The position numbers and the translations under genes are program-made. DNA of 64,000 nt from Piezodorus guildinii (taxonomy: Eukaryota > Arthropoda > Insecta > Hemiptera > Pentatomidae), in the NCBI GenBank assembly GCA_023052935.1, contig CM041298.1:25128961-25192960 (forward strand), read 5' to 3'. Under the pieces are notes generated by a model. The model was not told the origin of the DNA, did no database searches, and worked only from the letters and a program-made list of their open reading frames with translations. How positions within the stretch are numbered: the stretch's first letter is position 1; the number at the start of each line of letters is the position of its first letter. Positions 45,484-56,837 of this stretch are shown here, one piece after another.

Positions 45484-46389
45484 GATCTAAATGTATTTAA
45501 AAATTGATTTTAATGTATAATTAATTCTTCATAAAGTTATTTAATTAGCAGTATAAATGTTGAAACAATTTGTATTATGTGATATTGAAATATTTTTTTT
45601 TTTCGACAATCATTGACGAAATAATTCTTGTATAAATGATATATATAATTAAGAGATCATAATTATATGGCCAATATCATGTGAATTATGGAAATATTTA
45701 TAATTATTGTATAATCTGAAGATGAGGCAAAGAAATACCTCGAAACGTCATAATTAGGTTTTATTTATCTTATAGTTTATATAAATATAAAGAAAGAGAA
45801 GAGAAAATTCCAATTATTACATTCATCTTAAATTGATTTTTACAACGAAAGTAAGCGAAAGTCGTGTGTTGACCACAGCGGATTATTATTTTTTAATTGA
45901 AGAGAGTAGTATTACTGCGAATGCATACTATATTACAAGATGGTCAGAAATACGACCGCATTCAAATTAAATGTAAGTCGGCAGAGGACTGAAGATTACT
46001 TCAAACCGCAAAAGCTTCAAAGGAGAGCCCATTATTGAGAAATGTCTTTGTGACCGTCCCCGTTGAAATATGGCAAGCCCTCTTTCATTGCTGGCTTGAG
46101 GAGATATGAATCGGTTGGAAAATATATCTTTCTTTGTGGTAGAGACAATGGAGAATATCTTACATTGAATATAGACGGATCATCCATCATTTTAAGCAAT
46201 CCAATAAAATATAAATGATCCCTTTTATCCTATTGTATTATTGATTTTTTTTTTCGTGGGCGATGAAAGCGAAATAATTAATCAAAAAGAAAGAGGGGAA
46301 TTGTTTAATCCCATTTAGAATCTGAAACACTTCAAGTGGGAGGACTTCTTGGTAGGCTATAGATATATCTTCTCTATAATTATTATTTA
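45484..46389. other. Repeat debris, no gene
   Basis: 45490-45890 mixes a short reverse repeat A end (GAAAGTAAGCGAAAGTCGTG at 45846) with a repeat E-like segment (GAAGATGAGGCAAAGAAATA, then CTCGAAACGTC at 45718-45750). 45930-46140 is slightly GC-richer and unrecognised. Confidence 0.5.
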
Positions 46390-46686
46390 GAGGAGCGGCG
46401 TGGTCCAGTGCATAGCGCTAGTCTGCTGTGCTCCGGGTCCTGGCTCTGACAGAATCTTATTTATTCTGTTAATTCAGTCGGGGGATGACCCTAGGGTATG
46501 GAGACCCTCCTAGGACAGACCCAGCCTCTATTAAGTGGGTACCCAAATTGATTGGGGAAAAACCTGGCTATTATTATTATTATTAAGGCCTAATCACCTC
46601 ATTGCCGTTTTCCTAGAAACAGTACGAATCTCTATATGTACTGAGCCCGAGACATGGGTTGTAGTGGTACAGGTTTTTTAAAATTT
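46390..46686 (+). repeat. tRNA-derived SINE (family 3)
   Basis: GCGTGGTCCAGTGCATAGCG head, GGTATGGAGACCCTCCTAGG body, CAGTACGAATCTCTATATGT end. It has an (ATT)n insertion near 46579-46594. Confidence 0.88.
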
Positions 46687-46859
46687 GTTATAGTCATTAT
46701 TTCTATCATTCACACGCGTTGATGCTATATAGATCCGAAATTCTAAACGCTATCCAAGAACTACAACAAGATAACCAAATATAATAATAACCAAAGCAAT
46801 TCTCGTCGGTTCCAAGAACCTTCTAAGTTCTCTTCTGTATAGCCTAAATACCCTACCTA

Positions 46860-47815
46860 TTCACTTACACACCTCAGTAAGAAACCTTGGAGTCATTATT
46901 GATCAGAACCTATCTTGGAGCAATCATATTTCTGAAATCTCCCGAAAAACGAAAACAATTTCTAAGATTTCGTGATTCTATCCACCACCTAAAAACCGTA
47001 TGATACTCGTCTCTTCGCTCATTTCCCCCTTGTTTGACTGCGGTTGTCTCGTATATGGTGGGCTGTCTGAGAAATTCGGTATGAGACTCAAAAGACTTAT
47101 GAATTGTTTCATTTGATTCCCATGTGAAATCTCCAGACCCTCTCATGTTTCTAGGAGGTATACCGAGTTGAATTGGCTCTATCCCTCTTTCCGTCGGCAA
47201 TACCTCCTTGGTGTCTGTCTCTTTTGATTTTTCAAAACAAAAAACTTTCTTATATTCTTGATATGCTTACCACTTGTTCCTCTGTTCATTTAGTAAACAT
47301 TACATCCTGACCCATAAACTTGTATATACTGTGACATGGTTAATGGTTAAGGTCCAGGTCCTTCATAGAAAATAAAATTATTTTCGATGTTATACTTTAT
47401 TTCCTTTGTCAGCGGCGTACAAGCATACGGCAAAAAAAAAAATTCTACCATAACACCAACGCTGGGTATATTAAATATATATATGACGAAAAATTAAATA
47501 GAAATAGCCTTAAACTGCTCCTGGTTGCTTCCCTGAATCAACTGAATGGCTTAAAATCGCGGAATCCCCCTATCTCATCTGTACTTATCCTAGGCAGCGA
47601 CACTGTACGTTTCTATATATAGGCTCAAGTTTAAGACACCGGGCGGACGAAAACCGAGCGGGAAAATTAAAAACTTGTTACAATACCTTCCCACAGATTC
47701 GTCTCCTTCAAAAAATCTCTAATTTGGAATTCCGTGCTTGTATCATTATCATTATCCACATTCAAACACCAACTATTTCTTCATCTTCTAAAATATCAAT
47801 CTTTCCAACATATGT
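46860..47815 (+). pseudogene. CR1-superfamily LINE C-terminal remnant
   Basis: Plus-strand remnant. 46873-46960 translates to VRNLGVIIDQNLSWSNHISE, ISRKTKTI, matching NLGITIDQSLSWKPHI of the element at 34526. 47030-47060 gives a FDCGCLVYGGL-like stretch, matching FDYCCAVYDGL. 47710-47800 gives IWNSVLVSLSLSTFKHQLFL, HLLK, matching LWNSLP and FKSQLFLYLL. Stops and frameshifts abound. The minus-strand ORF here is a shadow. Confidence 0.7.
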
Positions 47816-48110
47816 ATTATTTAAAGCTATAGATGATAAAATATTCATTGCCACAGAATCCTTTTTTTTTTTTTTTTTTGCTTTAACAGACAATTATCAT
47901 TTATATTGTACTTTCGTTGTAATTCTTAGGGAACTACTCGTCCCTGAATAAGATAACTTTCCATTTTTATTTAGATATAGATATTATATATGCACAAATA
48001 TTTAAAATTTAATTATTAACTTTTATTATATCACTTGATGTATCCCGTGTCTTTGCTCAAGAATATTTTTACATTAATGGTAAAAGTAACTATAAGGCGA
48101 CTTAACTAAG
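47816..48110. other. Spacer, no gene seen
   Basis: AT-rich with a long T-run at 47862-47879. Confidence 0.4.
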
Positions 48111-48111
48111 G

Positions 48112-48375
48112 ATTTTTTATTCCATAAAACAACCGTAGAGCGTGATGAGACATCCTATGATCCTGGGATTTTTTCATGGGAGTTAAAAATCCTTAGTTAT
48201 GTCGTCCTTCGGAGGAGACGTAAAAATATAGTCGTGTGCGATGTCAGGTACTCGTTAAGGAATCCCATCCTGATAAAAACCAGGATGGAAAAATATTAGT
48301 ACTCCTACTGCAGCATCCTCCGATTATCCATAGCAGTATGTAGTGACATAAAATAAATAAACAAACAATAAAAAT
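48112..48375 (+). repeat. tRNA-derived SINE (family 2), rearranged
   Basis: The body is clear from 48165 (TTAGTTATGTCGTCCTTCGG, GATGTCAGGTACTCGTTAAG) to the tail AAATAAATAAACAAAC. The tRNA-like head is lost, and 48112-48135 looks like an inverted scrap of the body. Confidence 0.8.
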
Positions 48376-48439
48376 AGGTGATTTTTGTACTTGAATTTTT
48401 GTACAATTTTATACTGGTTTATTATTTTAACAAAAAAAT

Positions 48440-49150
48440 ATGTTTCCTAATTCCTAATAAGCTTTAATATGACAGGTGACAGGTGGTTTTATAGGTACCG
48501 AGATATCTTGTACATGTATTCATTGTGTCCTAATTATAACATCACGGAGGTAAATATCACAGAAACCACCTATGAAACAATAATACTTATTATAATACAA
48601 ATAATTGGACATTGATTGATAAGCTTTAATTTCAGATCTGATAGACGTCTGCAGGTCTTATAGGTACCGAGATATCATTGTCTATAAAATACTTTGTGTA
48701 TTAAACATAGTAATTGATCGACTTTTAACATTGTTCAGCCCAATATCATAGATGCCGCCCATTTTATCAAAATAAATATAATAATAAAAATTAAAAAGCA
48801 TTTCACAAGCTTCAGTATACTCGTAAGAGGCGATAGACGTAAAGGTGTCTTATAGGTGTCCAGATATATTCGTCCTTACAATACATTATATCCTTTATAC
48901 AAGAATTGACCTAATTTTAACGTTATAAAGATAAATATCACTGAAACCACCCATGATACAATAATACCCATTATAATATACATTAATTGACTTTGAATTA
49001 ATTTATTTCATAATGCCTATTTTCCTATAATACTTCTATTCTGTAATAATTACCTTTATAATAATATAATCAGGTCAATTCTGGATTTAGACCGTTATGA
49101 ATGGCCGCAATTTTTTATTCCGACCAGCTGGAGGTAGTTGACAAACAAAA
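48440..49150 (+). repeat. Repeat C copy, uninterrupted but left end missing
   Basis: Follows 34050-34525 and then 37981-38210 without the LINE: ATATGACAGGTGACAGGTGG, TTATAGGTACCGAGATATC twice, GGCGATAGACGTAAAGGTG, then GACCTAATTTTAACGTTATA continuous, and finally CCGACCAGCTGGAGGTAG. It gives the empty-site sequence for the LINE insertion. Confidence 0.9.
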
Positions 49151-49224
49151 AGTTTTATTATTTTAACAAAAAAATATGTTTCCAAAGAAACTGAATTTAA
49201 TTTTAAAAGCTCTTTAAAAAGTAC

Positions 49225-49285
49225 TTTAATTGGTTTTTTTAGCAATCTATATAAGTGTAATTCGTGTGTTGCGCGCATCAGATTC
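49225..49285 (-). repeat. Repeat A 5'-end scrap
   Basis: AATTCGTGTGTTGCGCGCAT then CAGATT is the reverse 5' end of repeat A. Confidence 0.65.
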
Positions 49286-49369
49286 TATTTGTACCTTTTT
49301 TTTTTTTTTTTAGTTAAATAACGCATCGTTGTTATAAAGATAAAACAGGTGAAAAAATTTTGATAAGCC

Positions 49370-49490
49370 GTCCTTCAGAAGTAGCGTAAAATGGGTCCCG
49401 ATCCTGTGTGATGTTAAGAACTCGTCAAATATACTTGATAAGGTCGAGGGAAAAGTAATTTGCACAAATAAGTTAATAACAAAGCCCTAA
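49370..49490 (+). repeat. SINE family 2 scrap
   Basis: GCCGTCCTTCAGAAGTAGCG, TGTGATGTTAAGAACTCGTC and GATAAGGTCGAGGG follow the family 2 body in order, strongly diverged. Confidence 0.6.
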
Positions 49491-49759
49491 CGGTGCAGTT
49501 CCGATTTGGATCTCCGGTACATGTGGGAGTTTAAATGTATTCTTGTATTGCATTTAGGGTGCGTAGGAAGTCCCGAGTCCGTCTATTACCGTTTGCTCTG
49601 GCTAAACAACCGAATACCCCATCAATCAGAAAATCCTGATATTCCAGAAATCGTATTCGAATACGAAATCAATATGTACAGCGTTTGTCAGTTAAACATT
49701 TACATAATAATAAAAATAAACTACCTCGTGAAATATTGTGGATTTATCAATAAAAATAA

Positions 49760-51060
49760 TAATAATAGGCTTAGCGAACCCGAAGGTTCGATGCCGATAC
49801 CACCAAATTCCGCCTACACAGAATCGTCCAATGCTCACCATTCAAGCCCAAGCTCCCGAGATCAGCCTTAACGCAATCTTCCCATCTCCGCTTCGGCCTA
49901 CCTTTCGGACGCCTACCAGTCGGTTCAGCGAATACCAACTTTCTCGGAATCCGTTCCTCACTAAGCCCAACAACTTTACGCGCCCATTTGAGTCACCGCG
50001 ATGCTATCAACTCAATTATATTCACAGGGTACAAACTTCGCAACTCCGCGTTGTACAACCTTCTAAACTCCCCAGTGGCCTCATCTCTCTTGGGACCAAA
50101 TATTTTACGCAGTACCTTATTCTCGAAAACCTTAAGCCGTTGTTCATCCTTTAAAGTAAGCGGCCACGTTTCACATCCGTAAAGAACCGTTGGAAGAATA
50201 ATAGTTTTATAAATTCTAATCTTTAAGTTTTTAGATAGAAGCCGCGATCTAAGTAACTTAGCAACTGAATAATAACACGCATTTCCCACCTTTAACCGGG
50301 ACTTTATTTCTTCCTGGATTTCATTTTTTCTAGTTATAATTGAACCTAAATACTTGAATTTCTCTACGTGTTCAAAAGTATGACCTGATACATCAATATC
50401 ACCAAGATCGACACCGTTTCTGCTACTAATCATATACTTCGTTTTATCAGTATTTAATTCGAGTCCTATTTCTTTACCGGTTTTTATTAACACACTTGTA
50501 TTTAGTTGTATGGTTTCCGTGTCTTCACCTAGCAGTACCAGATCATCGGCATACCCCAAAACTGGAATCTTGTCACCCATATTTAAGCCTTTCTCGGTAC
50601 ACATCACCTTTTCTATGACATATTCTAAAGCTATATTAAATAACACAGGTGAAAGGGAGTCACCCTGTTTCAAACCCGATCGCACCTCAAATCTCTCGGA
50701 GTAATTATGACCGATTCTAACTTTATGGAATGTTTCCGACAAACACATCTCTACTAGGTTTACTAACTTTCTAGGTATTCCCTGTTCAATCATGATGTTA
50801 TATAGCTTCTGACGGTCTATTGAATCATAAGCCTTTTTAAAATCGATATAAAGTTGATGGACTACACCGTTGTATTCCAATTTTTTCTCTAATATTTGAC
50901 GTAAGGAAAATATTTGGTCAATAGTCGAGCGATTCCGCCTAAAACCACATTGGTAATCTCCGATAATTTCCTCAGCGTATTCCGTGATTCGACTAGTTAG
51001 AATTGACGAGAATATTTTATAGCATACTGGGAGAAGAGAGATCCCACGATAGTTGTTACA
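49760..51060 (-). pseudogene. RTE-like reverse transcriptase and C-terminus
   Basis: RT palm and thumb. Upstream of 50880 the frame reads YRGISLLPVCYKIFSSILTS and GDYQCGFRRNRSTIDQIFSL. Then come LYIDFKKAYDSIDRQKLYN (catalytic Asp), GLKQGDSLSPVLFNIALEYV, LGYADDLVLLG (catalytic pair), KYLGSIITRKNEIQEEIKSR, LYGCETWPLTLKDEQRL and LRKIFGPKRDEATGEFRRLY. After 49993 another frame continues with RWAKWARKVVGLSE, GRRPKGRPKRRWED and the C-terminal stop near 49765. IDFKKAYDS with GLKQGDSLSP fits RTE-like enzymes. Catalytic motifs are kept but frameshifts prevent a full protein. Confidence 0.88.
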
Positions 51061-51109
51061 ATCCGACCTCGGTCCTTTTTTGTGAATCGGAATAAGTATT
51101 GATTCTTTC

Positions 51110-51868
51110 CATTCTTCTTGGCATTTTTTCAGTTTCCCAGATCTTTTTAACTAAAAAATGTATTTTGGAAACGCCCGCTTCTCCACACGCCTTGATTAAT
51201 TCACTCGTGATATTATCATTTCCTGCGGCCTTATAACGTTTTAATTTTCCTATCGCCATTTCGACTTCCTCTTTACTCGGAGCGTCTATCCATGGTTCAG
51301 CGCTCTGATATTCAGAGAGAAGAGATTGATTATTATTTTCCGTATTTAAGATGCCGTCAAAGTGTTGTTTAAATTTATTTAATATCTCAGAAGGATCCGC
51401 AATTATATTGTTATTTGCATCTTTAACCGCATTCAATAGAGGTTCAAATCTTTTACGCGATTTGTTTATACCTTTGTACATCTCTCTTACGTTATTTTCG
51501 TTTCTGTGTTTTTCTATTTCTATTATTTTGTCTTTAAGATACTCTCTTTTCTTATTTTTTAATAGTTTTGAAGTTTCATTCTTTACTAACCGAAAATAAG
51601 CCACATTATTATCGCTTGGAATATTTAAGGAATTCAGTTTAGCGGTTTTTCTTTTTTCGCACATATTTTGACAATCCCTGTCGAACCAAGGTTTGTTCTT
51701 TTTATTTTCGATTTTTCCAAGACATAAATTACCGACCTCTTTAATATTATCCCTGATTCCTTCCCATAATTTGTTTACATCTTCGTGTTCCTCGTCTGAA
51801 GATTCCAAAGCTTCGAACCGATTTTTTACTTCTATCGCGAATTGTTTTCTAATTTCGAGGTTGTTCAA
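51110..51868 (-). pseudogene. RTE-like linker and RT start
   Basis: Lysine- and glutamate-rich linker between EN and RT: NKPWFDRDCQNMCEKRKTAK, LKNKKREYLKDKIIEIEKHR, VREMYKGINKSRKRFEPLLN, HFDGILNTENNNQ, then the RT entry APSKEEVEMAIGKLKRYKAA, GNDNITSELIKA. The PWFDxxC and Y-KGI blocks are typical of RTE proteins. A frameshift near 51115 diverts the end. The right frame goes on with a GISLLPVCYKIFS-like segment. Confidence 0.85.
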
Positions 51869-51913
51869 TTTAACTAAATCAAAATTCTCGGGACGAATAT
51901 AGTTCGGTGTTCT

Positions 51914-52380
51914 CTATTTTGTATTTAGTTTTTGTCGAAGTTTCGCGATTACTAATTCATGATCAGAACCGCATTCTGCACCCCGATACGATCTCACGTT
52001 AATTATGCTACTTTGCCATCTGTTTTGTATTAAAACATGATCGATTTGATTCCGTGTTTGTCCATCCGGCGATGTCCATGTATACTTATGAATATCCTTA
52101 TGTTTAAATGTAGTACTTTTGATTACTAGGTTTTTCGAAATGGCAAAGTTTATTAGTCGGGTCCCATTATCATTACTATATTCGTGCAAACTTTCTTTAC
52201 CGATTGTAGGACGATATACTTCTTCCCTTCCAACCTTTGCGTTCGCGTCGCCTAGTATTATCTTAATGTAATTTCGCGGTAACTTATCGTAAACCGACTC
52301 TAGTTTATCATAAAATTCGCATTTTACTTCATCATCACTGTCTTCGGTGGGAGAATGAATGTTTATAAACGCGATTTTAA
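51914..52380 (-). pseudogene. RTE-like endonuclease (N-truncated)
   Basis: Translates as FINIHSPTEDSDDEVKCEFY, DKLPRNYIKIILGDANAKVG, GKESLHEYSNDNGTRLINFA, FKHKDIHKYTWTSPDGQTRN, QIDHVLIQNRW, ECGSDHELVIAKLR. GDANAK, TWTSPDGxxxNQIDH and GSDHxLV are the APE-type endonuclease motifs of RTE-type LINEs, proteins often mislabelled craniofacial development protein 2-like in arthropod genomes. The catalytic residues seen are intact. The start of EN is missing through truncation, and a frameshift follows KLNTK at 51914, where the other frame continues with KIENTEL. Confidence 0.88.
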
Positions 52381-52852
52381 ATCAATAAAAAAAAAATAAA
52401 ATAAAAATAAAATAAATAAAATAAAATAAAATACATTAAAATAGACCTATTCTAGTCTTCAAAATGATAAAAATTAATATTGAATGATACATGACATTAT
52501 CTTATGCCTGAAATTTATTTCACATATCACGATGGTTTTATCTGTAAAAATCTCGTGTGCACAACACACGACTTTCACTTATCTCAGATAATAAAATTAT
52601 TTTAAGCGGCGGGCAGTTTCTTGTCGTTTCAGTCTATTGCGCGAGTTAAAAATGAAAAATTGGCATTTAAACCTATTAAATTTTACTTCGATATAGTCAG
52701 TTTAATTAACATAATTAGAACCGTTTTTGAGGTGCAAAATGCATGATATAAAGTGGAGTGGCTCTTTTTGATGAAAAAGTTGCTATAACATCTTAGGTGT
52801 AAGCTGTCTTAATATGAAATTTAAAAAGACTCTTCTTTTTTGTTCTAGACTT

Positions 52853-52910
52853 AATAATAATAATAGGCTTACCGAACCCGAAGATTCGATGCCGATACCA
52901 CCAAACTCCG
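52853..52910 (-). repeat. RTE-like LINE tail scrap
   Basis: (TAA)n then AGGCTTACCGAACCCGAAG and CGATGCCGATACCACCAAA, the last 55 bp of the RTE-like family. Confidence 0.85.
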
Positions 52911-52914
52911 CCTG

Positions 52915-53058
52915 TGTGTTTGTAACCTCACTCCAACAAAACATCAGGCCCGTCACAAATGTAATACAAACAAAAATATAATAGTAAATACTAAAACAAG
53001 ATTAAAATAATTTGCAAATTCTAAAATATTTTCGTTATTTTTGTATCTATAACTGTTT
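52915..53058 (+). repeat. Unclassified dispersed repeat D
   Basis: Second copy of the segment at 28215-28370: ACTAAAACAAGATTAAAATA and TTTGTATCTATAACTGTTTA. Confidence 0.75.
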
Positions 53059-54120
53059 AATAATAATAGGCTTGCCGAACTCGAAGGTTCGATGACGATA
53101 TAACCAAAGTCTACCTATACACACTCGTCCAATGTTCACCGTTCAAGCTCAAGATCCCGAGATCAGCCTTAACGCAATCCTCCCATCGACGTTTCGGGCT
53201 ACCTTCCGGACGCCTACCAGTCGGTTCAGTGAATACCAACTTTCTCGGAAACCTTCAAGCGGCCACGTTTCACATCCGTAAAGAACCGTAGGAAGAATAA
53301 TAGTTTTATAAATTCTAATCTTTTAGTTTTTAGACAGAACCCACGAGCTCAGTAATTTAGCAACTGAATAATAACACGCATTTCCTGCCTTTAACTGGCA
53401 CTTTACTTCTTTCTGGATTTCATTTTTCTTGTTATCATTGAACCTCTACTGCTCAAAAGTATGCCCTGATATATCAATTTCACTAAGATCGCCACTGTTT
53501 TTGCTACTAATCATATATTTCGTCTCATCGGTATTTATTTCAAACCTATTTCCTTACCGATTTTTATTAACACACTTGTATTTAGTTGTATGGTTTCCGT
53601 GTCTTCACCTCGCAGTACCAGATCATCGGCATACCCCAAAACCGGAATCTTATCGCCCATATTTAAACCTTTCTCGGTACACATCACTTTTTCCATGACA
53701 TATTCTAAAGCAATATTAAATAAAACAGGTGAAAGGGAGTCACCCTGTTTCAAAACCCTTCGCACCTCAAATTTCTCGGAGTAATTATGACCGATTCCAA
53801 CTTTATGGAAGGTTTCCGACAAACACATCTGTACTAGTTTTACTAACTTTCTAGGTATTCCCTGTTCAATCATGATGTTATATAAACGTAGCTTCTGACG
53901 GCCTATAGAATCATAAGACTTTTTAAAATCGATATAAAGTTGATGGACTACACCGTTATATTACAACTTTTTCTATAATATTTGACGTAAGGAAAATATT
54001 TGATCAACAGTCGAGCGATTCCGCCTAAAACCACATTGGTAGCCTCCGATAATTTCCTCAGCGTATTCCGTGATTCGGCTATTTAGTATTCTCATATTTT
54101 ATAGCATACTGGGAGAAGAG
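53059..54120 (-). pseudogene. RTE-like LINE, second copy, ~1.06 kb
   Basis: Minus-strand copy of the same family from the tail (53059) to the RT entry (54120). The open piece 53535-53873 reads MIEQGIPRKLVKLVQMCLSE, VLKQGDSLSPVLFNIALEYV and LGYADDLVLRG, very close to the copy at 50510-50830, but GLKQG has become VLKQG. About 150 bp of thumb/C-terminus near 53255 are deleted (GCGCCC...CTTATT part absent), and several frameshifts occur. No functional product. Confidence 0.87.
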
Positions 54121-54240
54121 ACTTGCTACACACACATTTTCACGCGACTTCGTTGACCCTAAAGCGTGTATTTCTGTTGTAAAAATTTTCAAGATCGCAA
54201 TACTTCCCCTTACCATATGAAGTATGCGTAAGCGAAAGCA

Positions 54241-54540
54241 AACAGAACTACTCGTAGAAAATCTATGGAACTGAACTAATAATTATTTAGCGCATCCAAT
54301 ATTGTTAAAGAATATTAAATCATTTTTAACATATTTCGTTTACAATTTTTAGATGGAGCTTTGAATTTGCCAAATTGCCTCTTTTTCCTTTAGAACGTTT
54401 TCGATATTATTATATGATCTTATTAAAAAATTAATAAAAAAAAAGGTAAAAGAAATAATTGAATATATGCTAAATTAACCTTATATATAAACACCTTTAT
54501 GTATTAATTTTACTTTTACTTACCTATATTTTATTTATTT
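54241..54540. other. Spacer, no gene seen
   Basis: AT-rich with nothing recognised. Confidence 0.4.
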
Positions 54541-54544
54541 ATTA

Positions 54545-56150
54545 ATGTCTCCCTACTTTGTCATATGGCAATACTGGCGTCGGAAGCCATGATCTGGATG
54601 ACATGTTACCGATAGTAATCTTGATTTTTTTCTTCTCATCTCAGCTTTTTCACTCTGGTCTCTCCTCGATGACAATCTCTTCAGCTCCTCCTTCTTCTCT
54701 CGGCGGTGGTCTTCCTCGATAAATGATAGCGTAATTAAATGATAGAAATTGTTCATAATTCTGTTTGGACACTAGCCGAGGGAAATCGCTCTCCCAGACG
54801 ACCCAGAGCTCACATTCCCTCAGTAGGTTGACCCTTAGTGCTTCGAAGGCGTAGCAGTCCACAATTATGTGCTCAGCAGTCTCCGGGACTCCATAACTGG
54901 GCACTATTTCTTTCCCACAACTGTGCAACTTACTTACGGAAAGCCCCGTGCCCAGTGAGGAATTGCGAGACCTAGTAATCCGGCACTATCCATTTAGCTT
55001 CTAATCGTGACCGGACCGTGGAGGAAGAATTTCCTAAAGGTAGCACCGGCTGTAGGACTTATCTATGGTATCTTCTTGGATTGCACGCTTTCATTTCGTT
55101 GAGTCATCCGCAATCCTCATTTGGATATTTCCCGGGAGACCTGCTGAGCCTTGCCCCTTGAAGGCACCTTCAAATGAATCTTCACGCAGAAGGAAGTCGA
55201 GAGTTACCCCTCCTGCAAGAATCTGAACCGCCACATGCGATACCGTATGGTAAGCCTTCGTTACTCGTAGCAAATCCGTTCGCTGAATGGTCGCCAACCT
55301 ACGCTTCTGCCACTGTGTAATGTTCTTGAACCACGCAGAGGACGAGTGCCTCAGAATACCCAGCACCATGCCGTTATAAATGGTCGTTGTTGCTGGATAT
55401 CTAAGGTCGCAGAAAGCGCCTTCTAGTCTACTCAGACCGTTGTAAGCCAAGGATTACCGTTTAAGTAGTCCAAGTGAGGTGCCATGTTGAATCCTTTTCC
55501 AAAACGTATTCCTAAATAGGTGACCACTTCACTTGGACTTATTCTCGTACCCTCAATGCAGAGGTTTATGGGGTGTGCCCTATCCGTTTTATCTCTTAGA
55601 AGGATGGTCTGAGTTTTTGCAGCGGCCATTTTCAATTTCTTCATGAGACACCACCTTCCTACCAACTTTAAGTTGGCGCAACTTTCAGCTTCTGATTTTA
55701 TTCCAGCTCTGCTGTTTGATGCCACTACAACCACCTTACAACGTATGCTGTGGCAGAGAACTGCTCCTCCTCAAGCACTCCTAGTAACTCTTCGAATATT
55801 AGCTTCCATAGAGTTGGGCCAAGGACAGATTCTTGAGGACATCCCCTCTCTATGGAAGCTTCAGTTTCATAGAAACACCTCCGAACCTTTAAAAACCTTT
55901 CTTGAAGGTAGCTATTGTATTAACGAGAGCGTATAAGTTACTGGGAGCTTCGTACTTATGCAGCTCTTGCTCTAGCAAGAACTTGTCCTACGCTGGTTAA
56001 AATCAGATTCTCCAGGACCTTGCTCATTAACGGGAGAAGGCATATGAGTCTATAGGGACCTGTATATTCCTACCCCTTCCCTTGTAGATAAGTCTCAGAT
56101 CGGCGATTTTCCATTTTTTCGGAAAATATCCCCTATTAGCAGTCATTAAA
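54545..56150 (-). pseudogene. R1-clade LINE ORF2 relic
   Basis: Minus-strand relic of RT and C-terminus. From the 5' side: YRLICLLPLMSKVLENLIL (about 55990-56060), GCPQESVLGPTLWKLIFEEL (about 55800-55855), VVVVASNSRAGIKSEAESCA (55680-55734), LKMAAAKTQTILLRDK, VVTYLGIRFGKGFNMAPHLD, SLEGAFCDLRYPATTTIYNG-like thumb, and the knuckle SCGKE-x8-ETAEHIIVDCYAFEALR (54840-54925). This order and the RGCPQGSVLGPTLW and ETAEHI-FDCP signatures are those of R1-clade LINEs. QGS has become QES, and the catalytic YADD is lost in a frameshift near 55745, so RT is dead. Some R1 elements insert into rDNA, but no rDNA is seen here. Confidence 0.82.
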
Positions 56151-56187
56151 AAGATTCAGTACCTTATCTTCTATGTAAGGGAAACTT

Positions 56188-56440
56188 ATCTATATATGGA
56201 ATATATAGTAAGGGAATGTTTTGCGATCGTGAAAATTTTCGAATTCCAGTCTTCAACAGAAATACACCTTTTTGAGTTCCATGAGTCCAAATAACCAAGT
56301 CCCGTCTGTGTTTCCATGTGTTCGTGGTAAGCCTAGCTCATGTTAAAAAAAATGTAATTCCTATTTATTTATTTTATTTTTTATCTCTAACTTCATTTCC
56401 AAGTTTATTTTAACAGTGGAGTAAGAGAAAGGCGATTTTT
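56188..56440 (-). repeat. Repeat A 3' and 5' ends, reverse, internally deleted
   Basis: 56200-56340 reads TATAGTAAGGGAATGTTTTG, CGAATTCCAGTCTTCAAC and GTGGTAAGCCTAGC. 56398-56440 (AACAGTGGAGTAAGAGAAAG) is the other terminus. The middle is missing. Confidence 0.75.
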
Positions 56441-56837
56441 TAAAGATATAAATATTCTATGATTTTAATTGTAATTCTCATATCAATATTATTTTAACCT
56501 TAGAAAGAAAACAACTTGTCATACGAAAAATCTGACAAATTTCGAATAACTGGAACTGTAGCGCTTAGAGTAGATTGGATAGGTCATGAGTGAGCGTTTG
56601 ATTCGGACCGACTTCAAACGGACCAAGTTCATACGGACCAGGCTAAACAGAGCCTTTGCGTGTTGTTTGTTTTGGGCCAGTAGACCGCCCACCTTGTCTG
56701 CTTGCTGATGGTTCCATACCACGGAATCATCCTCCAGATATTGATGTGTTCCTCAGACCATGTTTGAGTCTCGTCAGAGTGGCTGGTCTATTGTTCCTAA
56801 AAGGCCCAGCAGAATAAGTATGTGAAATATGCCCTAA
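56441..56837. other. Unclassified segment with GGTCCG repeats
   Basis: 56606-56650 contains three spaced GGACC words (CGGACCGACTTCAAA, CGGACCAAGTTCATA, CGGACCAGG) in a GC-richer stretch. The minus ORF 56519-56722 has no family I know. Confidence 0.4.

Larger units (their letters stand above)
49754..52380 (-). mobile_element. RTE-like LINE, 2.6 kb, 5'-truncated
   Basis: Minus-strand element with EN, linker, RT and C-terminal coding in order. It ends in a (TAT)n/(ATT)n tail at 49754-49767. 5' truncation is inside EN near 52380, next to an A-rich simple repeat (52385-52440). At least three frameshifts break the single ORF. Sister fragments are at 33410, 52853 and 53059. Confidence 0.88.
52545..54240 (+). 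repeat. Repeat A copy, split by RTE debris
   Basis: 52545-52605 (AAAATCTCGTGTGCACAAC and on), 52660-52852 (GGCATTTAAACCTATTAAAT to TTTTTTGTTCTAGACTT) and 54122-54240 (TGCTACACACACATTTTCAC to GCGTAAGCGAAAGCAAA) are consecutive repeat A blocks with internal losses. The RTE pieces and repeat D lie in the second gap. Confidence 0.8.

Noticed and set aside
50510..50704. Plus-strand ORFs in the RTE-like element, also at 53590-53784
   Set aside because: They are antisense to the conserved RT core, and their similarity to each other follows from the homology of the two RT copies.
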